The position numbers and the translations under genes were made by a program. From Legionella nautarum (GTDB lineage: Bacteria; Pseudomonadota; Gammaproteobacteria; Legionellales; Legionellaceae): a stretch of DNA of 64,000 bases. Under the pieces are notes generated by a model. That model was given only the letters and a program-made list of their open reading frames with translations, ran no database searches and was not told the origin of the DNA. The stretch lies in assembly GCF_001467895.1 (NCBI RefSeq), contig NZ_LNYO01000013.1, forward strand, positions 1,231,354 to 1,295,353. Reading direction: 5' to 3'. Of the stretch, positions 1-9,600 are shown piece after piece. Positions within the stretch are counted from its first letter, which is position 1. Every line of letters begins with the position of its first letter.

Positions 1-35
1 CATGCCCATATGCTTCTCTACATAACCTCGGATAC

Positions 36-1268
36 TTAATCGCTTTGTTGTCCCCAAGCAATTTTTTTAACTGCTTTTATTTTGTGTTCTGGTGCTAAAT
101 GCGCATATCTCAGTGTCATTTTAATGTCAGAATGTCCCAATAGCTCTCTAACTGTATTTAAATCTATGCCTACCATGACTAACTTACTAGCAAAATGGTG
201 CCGTAAATCATGCCATCGAAATTGGTTTATCTGGGCTTTTTTTAAAATGGAAGACCACGATCGTTTAACATTATTAAAGGGTTGATTGTTTTTACTAGGA
301 AAAACTAATCCTTCTTTATGATCACTTGCTTTGTAAAGTTGTTTTATAATATTTATAGCTTCGTTATTTAAAGGAATATAACGAGAATTATTATTTTTTG
401 TGATGTCTCCCGATATAATAATTGACTCTTCTGATAGATCCACCATGTTCCATTTTAAATTAAATAATTCACCCTGGCGCAAGCCAGTATTAATAGAAAG
501 CAACACCATTGGCATTAAATAGTCACAAAAATCCTCTTCAGCAAATTCAGGGTATAAAGAATATCCACGCTCCTTTCTCCATTGGTTGCCACTTTTTCTT
601 TCCTCTTTTAATTGATTCTCTCGATCTAATAATGCCTGGCGCAATCGTGTCTCTTCTTCTAAGGATAAATACCGTACTTTAGGAGTACGATCTATTTTAA
701 ACAATTTTAAATTTTTTAAAGGACTTTCTTCTATAACTCCCCACTCGGCAGCTTTTGTCATAAGAGATTTCAATACGCCTATATCTCGATTTAAAGTTGC
801 ATTAGAAATACCTTCATTTAAACGCTTAATACGCCACTGATCTAAAACAGAGGGAGTAATCTCGATCAGTGGCTTTGAGAATAGTTTATTAAAACAGCGA
901 TTAAGGGTAGCAAGCGTTTTATTTCCTCTTTTATGATGAGACAAAACCCATGGTGTATATTCGCTTTCAATAAAATCTTGTAAATTTTTTGGCTTATTTA
1001 TACTTTTTTGGACTGTTGGTTCAATACCCTTATTAAAATTATTTAAGACTTCAAGGGCTTTTTCGCGTGCTTGTGCTGCTGTGATAACTCCTACTTTTCC
1101 AAGATTAACTCGACGCCCTCTTTTATATTGGCAAATATAACTCATGCTGCCAGAAGGATGCACTCTAATTAAAAAGCCTTTTAGATTAAGATCTCTTACA
1201 TCATATACTTTTTCACCTGGAATCAATTTTTTTATTAAGGAATTACCGATCTTAGCTATCATTTTCAT
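36..1268 (-). CDS. tyrosine recombinase / phage-type integrase
   Basis: Site-specific tyrosine recombinase that would integrate or excise a mobile element. The N-terminal ~85 residues resemble the arm-binding domain of P4-type integrases (LKGFLIRVHPSG, QYKRGRRVNLGKVGVITAAQAR). A SAM-like core-binding domain and the catalytic domain follow. Catalytic-type residues are visible: Arg in TGLRQGE, HDLRHHFASK for His-x-x-Arg, GHSD, and the nucleophile Tyr in RYAHLAP near the C-terminus. Length (~410 aa) is normal and the frame is open, so it may be active. The ATG at 1268 follows an in-frame GTG at 1271; either could be used. The start overlaps the 3' end of the decayed DUF1016 gene. A tRNA 3' fragment lies about 1.3 kb away, which fits an integration module. 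Confidence 0.93.
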   Translation of the reverse strand: MKMIAKIGNSLIKKLIPGEKVYDVRDLNLKGFLIRVHPSGSMSYICQYKRGRRVNLGKVGVITAAQAREKALEVLNNFNKGIEPTVQKSINKPKNLQDFIESEYTPWVLSHHKRGNKTLATLNRCFNKLFSKPLIEITPSVLDQWRIKRLNEGISNATLNRDIGVLKSLMTKAAEWGVIEESPLKNLKLFKIDRTPKVRYLSLEEETRLRQALLDRENQLKEERKSGNQWRKERGYSLYPEFAEEDFCDYLMPMVLLSINTGLRQGELFNLKWNMVDLSEESIIISGDITKNNNSRYIPLNNEAINIIKQLYKASDHKEGLVFPSKNNQPFNNVKRSWSSILKKAQINQFRWHDLRHHFASKLVMVGIDLNTVRELLGHSDIKMTLRYAHLAPEHKIKAVKKIAWGQQSD

Positions 1269-2345
1269 CACCTAAAACGTTTATGTTTTGGGTATAGGCA
1301 TTCAGTTCTGTTTCTATTTCTTCTGTGGTAGGTAATATAGAATTAAGGCCTTCCGATAAAGATTTGCTTACTTCATACTCAGCAATTCCCATGGGACTGC
1401 TGACACGTCTTAAGGAGTACTCAGCAATAACTTTGTCTTTTTTTTCACAGAGCAATAGCCCGATAGTTGACCCATCTTCTGGCATTTTTAATTGTTCATC
1501 TACCGCTGAGAGATAAAAATTTAATTGGCCTGTATCTTTAGGATTGAAGTCACCTCGTTTGAGCTCCACGACGACATACAAATGAAGCTTTGTGTTATAC
1601 ATTAATAGATCAATTTCAAATCTTTTACCTGAAACTATAATAGGGTATCTTGTTCCATACAAAGCGAAACCCTGCCCCAGCTCCATAAGAAATTCTTTTA
1701 CGTGAGTAAGCAGCCCATTTTGTATGTCTTTTTCATGTGCCTTTTACCTACAGACAAAAAATGAAATTTATAAGGATCTTTAATCATTTCTTGGGCTAAA
1801 TGTGATTGTGGAGATGGAAGCTTATGTTTAAAGTTTGTTGTTTTGTGTCCTAAACTTGATTGCCGATGGTAAAGATCACTTTTTATCTGTGCTTGAAGTT
1901 CTCGATAAGGCCACTCATTTTCAATTGTCTTTTGAGCATACCATTCCTTTATATCCGCTTCTTTTGGAGAAAAAGCCTGAATTAGTACAATATGGTGTGT
2001 CCAAGTCAATTGGTCAGGCAGTGCCTGACTAAATTCACCATTAGGATAGCTCTTTGCAAAAAGACGCATATTTTTAAGATTTGTTTTAGAAAATCCTTCT
2101 GTATTGGGAAAAGCTCTGCGTAAATCATTTGATAGAACCTCAAATAATTTTTCTCCCCATTTTGACTTTTTTTGCTTCTGTATAATTAATTGCCCAATAT
2201 CCCAATAAAATTGAATAAGCTCTTATTAAGTCTTATAACAGCGCGGAGTTGCGCTTCTTTTAATCGTACTTTGATCTCATTTAGAATGATTTTGATAATC
2301 TTCATCTAAATGAAACTGTTGAGAGTTATCACTTATTTCTTTCAT
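1252..2345 (-). pseudogene. DUF1016/YhcG-type PDDEXK nuclease, broken by frameshifts
   Basis: Reading the frames in turn rebuilds a YhcG-like protein (N-terminal DUF1016 helical domain plus C-terminal PDDEXK nuclease). It starts MKEISDNSQQFHLDEDYQN at 2345 behind a GAGGTAG ribosome site and shifts frame into IILNEIKVRLKEAQLRAVI. It shifts again into ELIQFYWDIGQLIIQKQKK, runs on to HMKKTYKMG, then shifts once more into THVKEFLMELGQGFALYG and the nuclease core (YVVVELKRGDFNPKDTGQLN, IGLLLCEKKD). At least three frameshifts separate these pieces. The family is often found near restriction or mobile loci. The C-terminal piece (1252-1686) is still a 144-codon open frame but lacks the N-terminal domain. 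Confidence 0.85.
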
Positions 2346-2560
2346 TGGTTACTACCTCATTGAAATGCTTGAATTGGTCAGGCGCGCCTGACCAATTAAT
2401 CAAGAGTGCATATAGAGTGCAATTTTATTGTAGAATGTAGCATATCAATGTGTTACTGTATATTAAAAATTTTGTTAACATCATGAATTATAATGGCAAT
2501 TTATTCACGGAGTTACATGGAGATACATTGACGACACAATTAAATCCCCCCCCCAAGGGG

Positions 2561-2594
2561 CAGGTCGGAGGTTCGAATCCTCTCCGGGACGCCA
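2561..2594 (+). other. tRNA 3'-end fragment, likely att-site remnant
   Basis: The sequence ends with a canonical T arm (GGAGG-TTCGAAT-CCTCT, 2567-2583, five pairs counting one G-T), a 7-nt acceptor strand CCGGGAC, discriminator G and encoded CCA. No matching 5' acceptor strand (GTCCCGG) or D arm lies upstream; instead there is a run of nine C residues and unrelated AT-rich DNA. It is therefore only the 3' part of a tRNA gene, the kind of duplication left by integration at a tRNA 3' end. The rest of 2346-2646 holds nothing else I can recognise. Confidence 0.72.
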
Positions 2595-2646
2595 GTAAAA
2601 TCAATGGGTTATGAGTTTTTATTTATATTCCTCCTAACACCAACCG

Positions 2647-3897
2647 TTACTTAGACGGCTCGATACCTAATTGTTTAGATAGATGTTCTACTACACCGAG
2701 TAAAAATGTATCCTCACGATTACGAGCTAAAATTGATAGTCCAACGGGAATGCCCTCAGCTGTTTCTGCTGCGGGTATAGATGCTTGGGGTAATTGAGCA
2801 ACTCCAGCAAATGATGTTATTGCTGATGTGTGAGGATAATAAGTACTATCTTTCATCATGTCTGCACCTATCGAACCTTTAAGTGGTGGTAATCCTGGCG
2901 TAGTAGGCATGATAATAATGTCTGTAGGACTAAGAAATTCTTCAAGCTTAGTAAAACACTTTTCTCGTAAGTACCTTGCATTTCCAATTAGGGTGCGGTC
3001 TAGTGCTTTTGCATTGCTCAAAGTTACTTTAGTTCGCGGACCTAACTCAGGTTTATCGTTTTCAACCCAAGAACCTAAGGAGCCCCAAATTTCACCCCAC
3101 TGCACAACTCTAAAAATTTGATCAAACCAAGAACTTAAATCACTAAGATTTCCGCCACCTACTATATCCTTTAATTTAATTTCTTCTACACTGCTTGAGA
3201 AAATATCATTAGTTATATCCTGCATAGTATTTTCTAATGTGGATTTTACCTCAGGATCGACCATGTCAAATACGTCTTTGAGGATATACACATTTCCAAC
3301 ACCTGTATATTTTGGTAAATCATGTGATAACAAAACAGACGATGCCATACTCAATATTTTTGATGATCTAGCAATAATACCAACTGTATCAGTACTTGGC
3401 GCAAACGGTGCTACCCCTTGCGTTGACACAACATCATGCGACGGGCGCATTCCAAATACACCACAATTATTTGATGGCACTCTAATTGACCCGCCATTGT
3501 CTGTTGCAATTGAAAAATCTGCCAGGCCACATGCAACAGCCGATGCTGAACCGTTAGATGAACCACCGGGAATTCGATCAGGTGCTTTAGGGTTAACGGG
3601 GGTACCATAAAAATGGTTTTCGCCATCCAAGCTGAAAGTGAGCTCGTCAGTAGCATGTTTCCCATTACAGGTTGCTCCCGCAGCTAATATTTGTTCAACA
3701 CAAACAGCATGACAAACGGCAACGGGATGGCAATCTCGCCATGCAGGACTACCATAAGCTGTTTTATATCCCGCAACATCGATATTATCTTTAACGCCAA
3801 AAGTTAATCCATCCAAAATACCTGATTTCGTTGGCGAAATATCAAATACTTCGACATAGGAATTAGAGCTTTTAAAATTATAATTTTCCATAGCCAT
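2647..3897 (-). CDS. amidase signature family hydrolase
   Basis: Amidase of the Ser-cis-Ser-Lys (amidase signature) family, which hydrolyses carboxamides to acid and ammonia. The catalytic Lys is in GLTFGVKDN, the cis-Ser in the glycine-rich loop PGGSSNGSASAVA, and the nucleophile in TDNGGSIRVPSNNCGVFGMR. ENHFYGTPVNPKAPDRIPGG and the FGMRPSHDVVSTQGVAP stretch recall plant AMI1-type indole-3-acetamide hydrolases, but the substrate cannot be read from sequence. About 416 aa is full length. The ATG at 3897 is preferred over the TTG at 3903 because AAAGGA lies 7 nt upstream of it. No signal peptide is apparent, so it is probably cytosolic. It stands alone between the tRNA fragment and an NTF2-like gene. 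Confidence 0.9.
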   Translation of the reverse strand: MAMENYNFKSSNSYVEVFDISPTKSGILDGLTFGVKDNIDVAGYKTAYGSPAWRDCHPVAVCHAVCVEQILAAGATCNGKHATDELTFSLDGENHFYGTPVNPKAPDRIPGGSSNGSASAVACGLADFSIATDNGGSIRVPSNNCGVFGMRPSHDVVSTQGVAPFAPSTDTVGIIARSSKILSMASSVLLSHDLPKYTGVGNVYILKDVFDMVDPEVKSTLENTMQDITNDIFSSSVEEIKLKDIVGGGNLSDLSSWFDQIFRVVQWGEIWGSLGSWVENDKPELGPRTKVTLSNAKALDRTLIGNARYLREKCFTKLEEFLSPTDIIIMPTTPGLPPLKGSIGADMMKDSTYYPHTSAITSFAGVAQLPQASIPAAETAEGIPVGLSILARNREDTFLLGVVEHLSKQLGIEPSK

Positions 3898-4015
3898 TTT
3901 CAAATCCTTTTGTTTAATTTATGGATAATAAAAATACAAATCAATAACTCATACATTTAATTCTACTACTCGCCCGCACCTCTGGCGTCCCATTACAAAA
4001 CTATATAAATATAGT

Positions 4016-4399
4016 TTATTCTGTTTGAATACTTTCAATTTGCCTCGAATAAACGTGAAGCTTGGTAATATGTTTATCATTAAAGGTAAAAAAATCACCC
4101 ACGCAGCGAACTTTGCTGTTAGCATGTAACTTAATTTCAACCGCAATATTCTGCCCTGAAGCTGTAAAATGACGTTCGCCTGGTTCTGGATAAAAACTCG
4201 CTAATGAAATAATATTTTCTGTGTAATATTTAGCTATGCTTTTTTGGCCTTTATAAGTTTTTTTTTCTGTAATGAGTTCTGCATCTGGATCAAATACCGA
4301 AATGATATTATTTATATTATGGGAAGTTACGGCTTTAAAATAAGCATCTAAAATACTATTTGATTTTTCTGCTAATTCGAAATTGACATGTACTATCAT
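4016..4399 (-). CDS. NTF2-like / SnoaL-type small protein
   Basis: A 127-aa protein with the pattern of the SnoaL/ketosteroid-isomerase-like NTF2 fold: an N-terminal helix (ILDAYFKAVTSHNINNII), a FDPDAELITEKKTYKGQKSI segment typical of polyketide-cyclase-like members, and C-terminal strands ending in a KLHVYSRQIES segment. Members include isomerases, cyclases and non-catalytic binding proteins, and no catalytic set can be assigned here. It lies upstream of the amidase on the same strand, but about 120 bp separate the two, so co-transcription is uncertain. Confidence 0.7.
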   Translation of the reverse strand: MIVHVNFELAEKSNSILDAYFKAVTSHNINNIISVFDPDAELITEKKTYKGQKSIAKYYTENIISLASFYPEPGERHFTASGQNIAVEIKLHANSKVRCVGDFFTFNDKHITKLHVYSRQIESIQTE

Positions 4400-4479
4400 T
4401 TGCTCATCCCTGATACATTAATTAAACAATAGCAGCCTATTTTTAAAAGTAAAGTCGACTTCCTGTTGGATGAAACTGC

Positions 4480-4765
4480 TTGTCCCATGGCTTTCGGAAG
4501 CTTGACGAGTTACAGGCCTTTTACCCAGAACACTGCATACCCATCATGAAATGGCTTTCAATTCCATTTAAGATAGATGAAGAGTCAAAACAACTGGGGC
4601 ATGATGAAGAGCAGCGCCTGGCCTACCACCAGAAGCACAGTTTGCCCGCGATGCTTGAGGCTAAAGAATACATGGAGAGTCTTTTGTCTTCCAAACAAGT
4701 CGAACCAATGAGTCCTTAGGCAAAGCTATAAAATACGGGCTCTACTGCCAATAACAACCGATGTT
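4480..4765 (+). mobile_element. IS66-family transposase remnant
   Basis: The 79-codon frame reads CLSHGFRKLDELQAFYPE, then KIDEESKQLGHDEEQRLAYH and PAMLEAKEYMESLL. This matches the internal IS66 TnpC region (cWAHaRRkF.el, then e..R...r......l.....wl). Past its stop, AKAIKYGLYCQ matches the following lgKAi.Yal segment. Both ends of the transposase and the inverted repeats are missing, so this is a dead scrap. A hairpin around 4768-4796 (GGGGTAA and TTACCCC arms) follows. The DNA up to 4916 has no recognisable gene. Confidence 0.65.
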
Positions 4766-4916
4766 GTGGGGTAATCTGCAGCATCGTTACCCCAGAAAAT
4801 CTAACATGAGCTTTGATACCCTACTCATCGGTACTGCATAGATTTTCAGTATACTGCCACAGGGACGATGAAGCTCAACACTACAAGGTGCATCGCTATT
4901 CGATAGAAACTCTGAA

Positions 4917-5054
4917 TCAATCCTCGTAGGTTTCTATAAGGATTTGAGCTGCTAGATTAATTGGTCGTTCTTCATTCTTAGCTTTTATCTCATTATTTAT
5001 TTGAACTCTATTCCAAACTTGATAAGAAACATAATTCGATTTTGGATGATTCAT
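4917..5054 (-). CDS. small hypothetical protein, 45 aa
   Basis: Short open frame beginning MNHPKSNYVSYQVWNRVQ and ending AAQILIETYED. I do not recognise it. It is supported as a gene by a good ribosome site (GGGAG, 5-6 nt before the ATG) and by its position: the ATG begins two bases beyond the stop of the next upstream gene (5056-5316), suggesting translational coupling. The product would be soluble and polar, with no signal peptide. Confidence 0.45.
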   Translation of the reverse strand: MNHPKSNYVSYQVWNRVQINNEIKAKNEERPINLAAQILIETYED

Positions 5055-5055
5055 A

Positions 5056-5316
5056 TTAACTCCCATTCAAGCTTTGTCGATCCCCAGCAGAAGCTGCTTC
5101 TTGCTTACAAACATACGCACCATGTTTTGTAGCTCCATACCAGCGTGCGCCTTTCTTATGCCATATGCCTGTTGGTAAATTTAACCAAACTACTTCATCA
5201 TTTGGGCAATGATCTTTCGCAGCAATTTCTTCTGAAAAAAGTGTCAATCCATTTGAATAACTTGGTGAAATAAAAACGCACATTGAGAAAATGGCAATGA
5301 ATAAAAATTTCTTCAT
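5056..5316 (-). CDS. small exported protein, 86 aa
   Basis: A Sec signal peptide is clear (MKKFLFIAIFSMCVFISPSYS, cleavage around residue 21-22). The mature ~65 aa contains DEVVWLNLPTGIWHKKGARWYGATKHGAYVCKQEAASAGDR. This fits a small widespread module of pattern vWvNt...vyH..g..yYG.Tk.G.ym...eA...G.R, seen in periplasmic proteins of unknown function. There are two mature cysteines (in DHCPND and YVCKQ) that could form a disulfide. It sits between two other small genes on the same strand, as part of a mini-operon. Confidence 0.7.
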   Translation of the reverse strand: MKKFLFIAIFSMCVFISPSYSNGLTLFSEEIAAKDHCPNDEVVWLNLPTGIWHKKGARWYGATKHGAYVCKQEAASAGDRQSLNGS

Positions 5317-5337
5317 GGGACTATCCGGCTTGAAAGT

Positions 5338-5535
5338 TTAATAACAAATATTATTGCGGCAATGAACACCAGATCTTGGATTACCAAATCGATGCCCTTG
5401 AACGAAGATCCCATCTCTTTTTATGTAGGGTCTGACAGTATGGGTTCTGCCATAAGAAAAACCATATCTTGGAGTTTTATACGAATAGGAGTAGCTACGT
5501 TTTGCATTTGCATTAGTTGCTTTTTCTACCCCCAA
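5338..5535 (-). CDS. small hypothetical protein, possibly truncated by an in-frame stop
   Basis: A 65-codon frame, rich in Tyr, Arg and Ser, ending GNPRSGVHCRNNICY. The middle (VRPYIKRDGIFVQGHRFG) recalls the pYvrrDGt.V.gh.R motif of small exported proteins. The only start is a TTG at 5535. Immediately upstream and in the same frame lies a GTG with an AAGGAG site (5595) reading MAKDYILVLGQTNFNEKEL and then a TAA. The natural gene may therefore run 5338-5595 and be cut by one nonsense codon. No signal peptide is visible in either version. Confidence 0.45.
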   Translation of the reverse strand: MGVEKATNANAKRSYSYSYKTPRYGFSYGRTHTVRPYIKRDGIFVQGHRFGNPRSGVHCRNNICY

Positions 5536-5605
5536 TTAAAGCTCTTTCTCGTTGAAATTCGTTTGCCCCAAAACTAAAATATAATCTTTCGCCACAGGAT
5601 GCTCC

Positions 5606-5759
5606 TTAAGAAATACTTAAACGATTATCTATTTGACATGCATTGATAATTTGGCATAAATGATCATTAGTTGTTCCACAACAGCCGGCAATTATTTTTA
5701 AATCGAGTTTGTCGTTCAACTCTTTTAATTCCTCAGAAAATTTGTCATTTTGGCATGAA
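5606..5759 (-). pseudogene. 3' remnant of a homocysteine S-methyltransferase gene
   Basis: About 50 codons on the minus strand read ELKELNDKLDLKIIAGCCGT, then TNDHLCQIINACQ before the stop at 5606. The GCCGTT.dH pattern is the zinc-binding Cys-Cys tail of homocysteine S-methyltransferases (MmuM/BHMT type). Everything upstream is missing: the frame is cut at about 5760, exactly where an NRPS remnant of opposite orientation begins, so a rearrangement breakpoint lies here. Confidence 0.6.
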
Positions 5760-5761
5760 AG

Positions 5762-6472
5762 GCCGGCAATCAAATTGCTCTAGGCTATCTAGAAAAACCT
5801 CAAATCACAGCTCAAAAATTTATTTCTTTAAATTTCAATGGTAGTGATTCACTTCGTGCTTATAAAACCGGTGATGAGGTTTGCTGGAATGCTAATGGAC
5901 AATTGCAATTTTTTGGTCGAAATGATTTTCAAATCAAGCTTCATGGATATCGAATAGAACTCTCTGCGATAGAAGCCCTATGATGCAACATGATTCAATC
6001 CATCCGGCGGTGGTAAGGCTTAAAAAGCATGTTAAAGAAAAATCATTATGTGCTTATTTAGTCGCCAAACCTAATAAAATGATAGTTTTAGATGAGTTAC
6101 AAAATTTTTTAGCCAATTATCTGCCTTCTTACATGCTACCTAAGGATTTTTTCTTAGTGAAAAGTATTCCTTTAAAGGAAAATGAAAAAATCGATCTCGA
6201 ACGATTAGAAAACGAAATTGATAAACAACTAATCGCTCCTCCCACTATGTCATACAATAGCTTAACGTCAACGCAAGACTATTGTTTAAAAACATGACAA
6301 AATTTTTTTAACAAGGGCGTTCAAATTGAAGACAATTTTTTTGATTTAGGTGGAGACTCTTTAATTGCGCTACAAATTATAACCGTTCTTAAAGCGCAGG
6401 AGATCATGAAACAATGTTCTTCCATCCTAATATCGAAAAATGGGCTCATTTGTTTTTTACTATTTAGTATTA
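5762..6472 (+). pseudogene. NRPS remnant: end of an adenylation domain plus carrier domain
   Basis: The first frame reads AGNQIALGYLEKPQITAQKF, then RAYKTGDEVCWNANGQLQFF and IKLHGYRIELSAIEAL, which are adenylation motifs A7-A8. A frameshift near 5980 leads into the A-domain C-terminal subdomain (YLPSYMLPKDFFLVKSIPL). After an in-frame TGA at 6295 a carrier domain continues with its phosphopantetheine site (IEDNFFDLGGDSLIALQII). A further shift yields FFHPNIEKWAHL, the usual carrier-domain end. The upstream half of the A domain is gone. The orientation matches the intact NRPS 160 bp downstream, so it may be the relic of a preceding or duplicated module. Confidence 0.8.
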
Positions 6473-6632
6473 CCTAATTGTATTGGCCTCTTTTGAGAAC
6501 CAAGAAAATGCAGACTTAAGTGGCCCACCCGGAATTAGGCAAATTATGAACAATAGGGCGCTATTGATGAAACGGACCTCCTTAGCTGAGATATAATAGG
6601 GAAATTTAAAGAACCTCAAAAGGCAAGGTATC

Positions 6633-9600
6633 GTGAAGAATAAAGCATTCAACTGTTATCTCATCGGCGATGATAATATCACTCTTGAGTGTGCCTCATT
6701 GATACGTGCAAAAAATCACTCGATTTTAGGAATAATCTCCTCCTCTCCAAAGATAAAAAAATGGTGCACCCTAAACGACATCCCTTCTATTAAAAGCCTT
6801 AAAGAATTTGAAACACATTATTTAAATAATCCCTGTGATTATTTGTTTAGTATTGCGAATGGGGCTATTCTTAAGCCGAGAATACTTAATTATCCTCGCA
6901 TCGCTGCCATTAATTATCATAATAGCCCCTTACCCCAATATGCTGGATTATATGCTACCACCTGGGCATTGCTTAATAAGGAAAAAGAGCATGCCATTAC
7001 TTGGCACATCATGCGCGAACAGGTGGATGCGGGTGAGATATTAAAGCAACCTCGATTTAGCATCGATGAGGATGAAACAGCCTTAAGTTTAAACCTTAAA
7101 TGCTACGAAAAGGCCGTTAAAGCCTTCAACGAATTAATCAATGAACTAGCATCCAAGTCCACAACCCCTTTAAAGCAAAATCTATCTTCACGTTCCTATT
7201 ATGGTTTAAAAAACAAACCAGAATGGTATGGCTTTATTTCATGGGACAGTAGCGCTGAAGCCATTGATAGAGTATGCCGTGCTTTGACCTTTGGAGAGTA
7301 CAAAAATGAATTAGTAACGCCTAAAGTACTTGTTCGCGATGAAATAATGATAGTTAAAACCTATCGAAAACTAGGGATCTCATCAGGAAAAGAACCAGGA
7401 ACCATCGTCCACTGCTCTACCACCGACTTACAAATTGCAACACAAACTACCGATATTGTTTTTTACGAATTAATGAGCCTAAGCGGAGAACTAGTTCCTA
7501 TAGAGTCACTTATTAAACAACAAGGTTTATCGGTGGGACAATTACTTTCTGAATTGAGGCCACAGAATCTTCAAGAGTTAATTGATAATCCGGTGTTATA
7601 TCAACCCCAAAAAGAAAAATTTTGGGTGAAAGAACTCTTAAAATGCATCCATGGCGGTGTTTCATTTCTATCTCATCTTTACAAAATTAATGATTCAACC
7701 ATAAAAAAGCTCAACTTACCGACTCATTTACTTCAGCAAATAAACCACTATGCTCTGAATAATGACCTCTCCAACCAAACCTTTCTTGTCGGACTTTTAC
7801 TGACTTATATTTATCGTCTTAACAACTATAACAATTTTACGCTTGATTATTCGCCTACGCCTATTAAGAAAAACGGCGTACTTCAAAGCTTTCTGAGTAT
7901 GCATATTCCTTTAACATCACACTTTAAAAGCTCAATGAGTTTTCGTGAGGTATTGTCTTTTATTCAAAAAGAACAAGAGCGTCTTATCCCTAACGATAGT
8001 TACTGTAACGATATTTTTGTTCGCTATCCTGAACTGCATGGAATAGCAGAAGAAATCGATATCAGCATTACTATTACTGATTCTCCAGCCCCTCATATAT
8101 CCAACGTTTGCAAAAAATTAAATGTTTATATCGCTAACGATTGCTCATCCATTACCATTGAGAACAAAACCAATTATCAACATTGGGAGGAATCTTATGC
8201 TTTTTTTAATCATATGGACCAGCATCTACTCCTTATGTTAGAGGACGCGATTCTAAACCCGGATAAGAAACTGTTTGAATTGTCGATTATCGATAACCAG
8301 GAAAAAGACTGTCTTTTAAATCAATGGAATAAGACCGAGCAGCCTTATGATGTCAATTGGTTACTTCATCAAGGCTTCGAAACTCAAGTGGCCAATAACC
8401 CTCACTCAGTCGCTGCCCTATTCAATGGGCATACACTAACCTATGCAAAACTGCATGAGCAATCGAATAAGCTCGCCCATCACCTCATCGCTCAAGGCAT
8501 TAAAGCGAATGATATCGTTGGCATTTATACTCACCGAAGTATGACCATGCTAATAAGCATCCTTGGTGTTTTAAAAGCGGGAGCTGCCTATTTACCCCTC
8601 GATCCTAGTTATCCCGATAAACGAATTAATTACATGCTACAGAATAGTCAATCACCAATTTTATTGACTCATGACACTGAAGTTATAAAAAAATTCCATG
8701 ACTATGAAGGCAAAATCATTGATGTTGCAACTATCTTGCAATCCCAAGAGTTTAATTCTTATCCACCGAGCATAAAAACCCAACCCTCCGATTTAGCCTA
8801 TATTATTTATACTTCGGGCACGACAGGAACCCCCAAAGGGGTAGCTATTTCTCACAAAGCAGCCTGCAATCATATGGCTTGGATGAGAGCGACTTACCAT
8901 TTCACTCAACAGGATGTTTTTTTACAAAAAACACCCTTCTCATTTGATGCCTCGATTTGGGAATTTTTTATGCCGTTATGGGTTGGTGCCACTGTGGTCA
9001 TCGCACCGCTGCATGCGCATACAAGCCCAACGGAATTAATTGAGTTAGTCATTAACAATAAAGTGAGCATCCTCCAACTCGTTCCCCCCATGCTAAGAGA
9101 AATAACCCTAAACTCACGCTTTGCTTCCTGCACCTCCCTAAAGCAGGTCTTTTGTGGTGGCGAAATCTTATTACCCGAAATTATTCATTCTTTTTACGAA
9201 CAACGTCCATCCTCTTGTGCTTTGCATAATTTGTATGGCCCGACTGAAGCCACCATTGATTCACTGACCTATACTTGCTCACCTGAGGATGCCTATTATC
9301 CCCTCAACCGGATTGGAAAGCCTATTTCAAATATGAAAGCGTATATATTGGATAAATGTTTGCAATTAGTTCCCACCGGAATTATTGGCGAACTTTATCT
9401 CTCTGGTGAGGGTTTAGCAAAGGGCTATCTTCATAACGAGGCGCTAACCCGACAAAAATTTCTACCTAATCCTTTTGGGGTTCCTAAACATGAGCGACTG
9501 TATAAAACAGGGGATTTAGTAAAATGGCAAAAAAATGGCATCGTCGAATATCACGAACGAGAGGACTCTCAAGTTAAGATACGAGGATTTCGAATAGAAA

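Noticed and set aside
2547..2555. Run of nine C residues as a phase-variable switch
   Set aside because: Not inside or next to an open reading frame start; it adjoins a tRNA fragment.
2524..2594. Complete tRNA gene ending at 2594
   Set aside because: No 5' acceptor strand complementary to CCGGGAC, no D arm and no anticodon stem can be folded upstream.
6470..6652. 60-codon frame on the minus strand upstream of the NRPS
   Set aside because: Overlaps the NRPS start, has no ribosome site and no recognisable protein pattern; likely chance.
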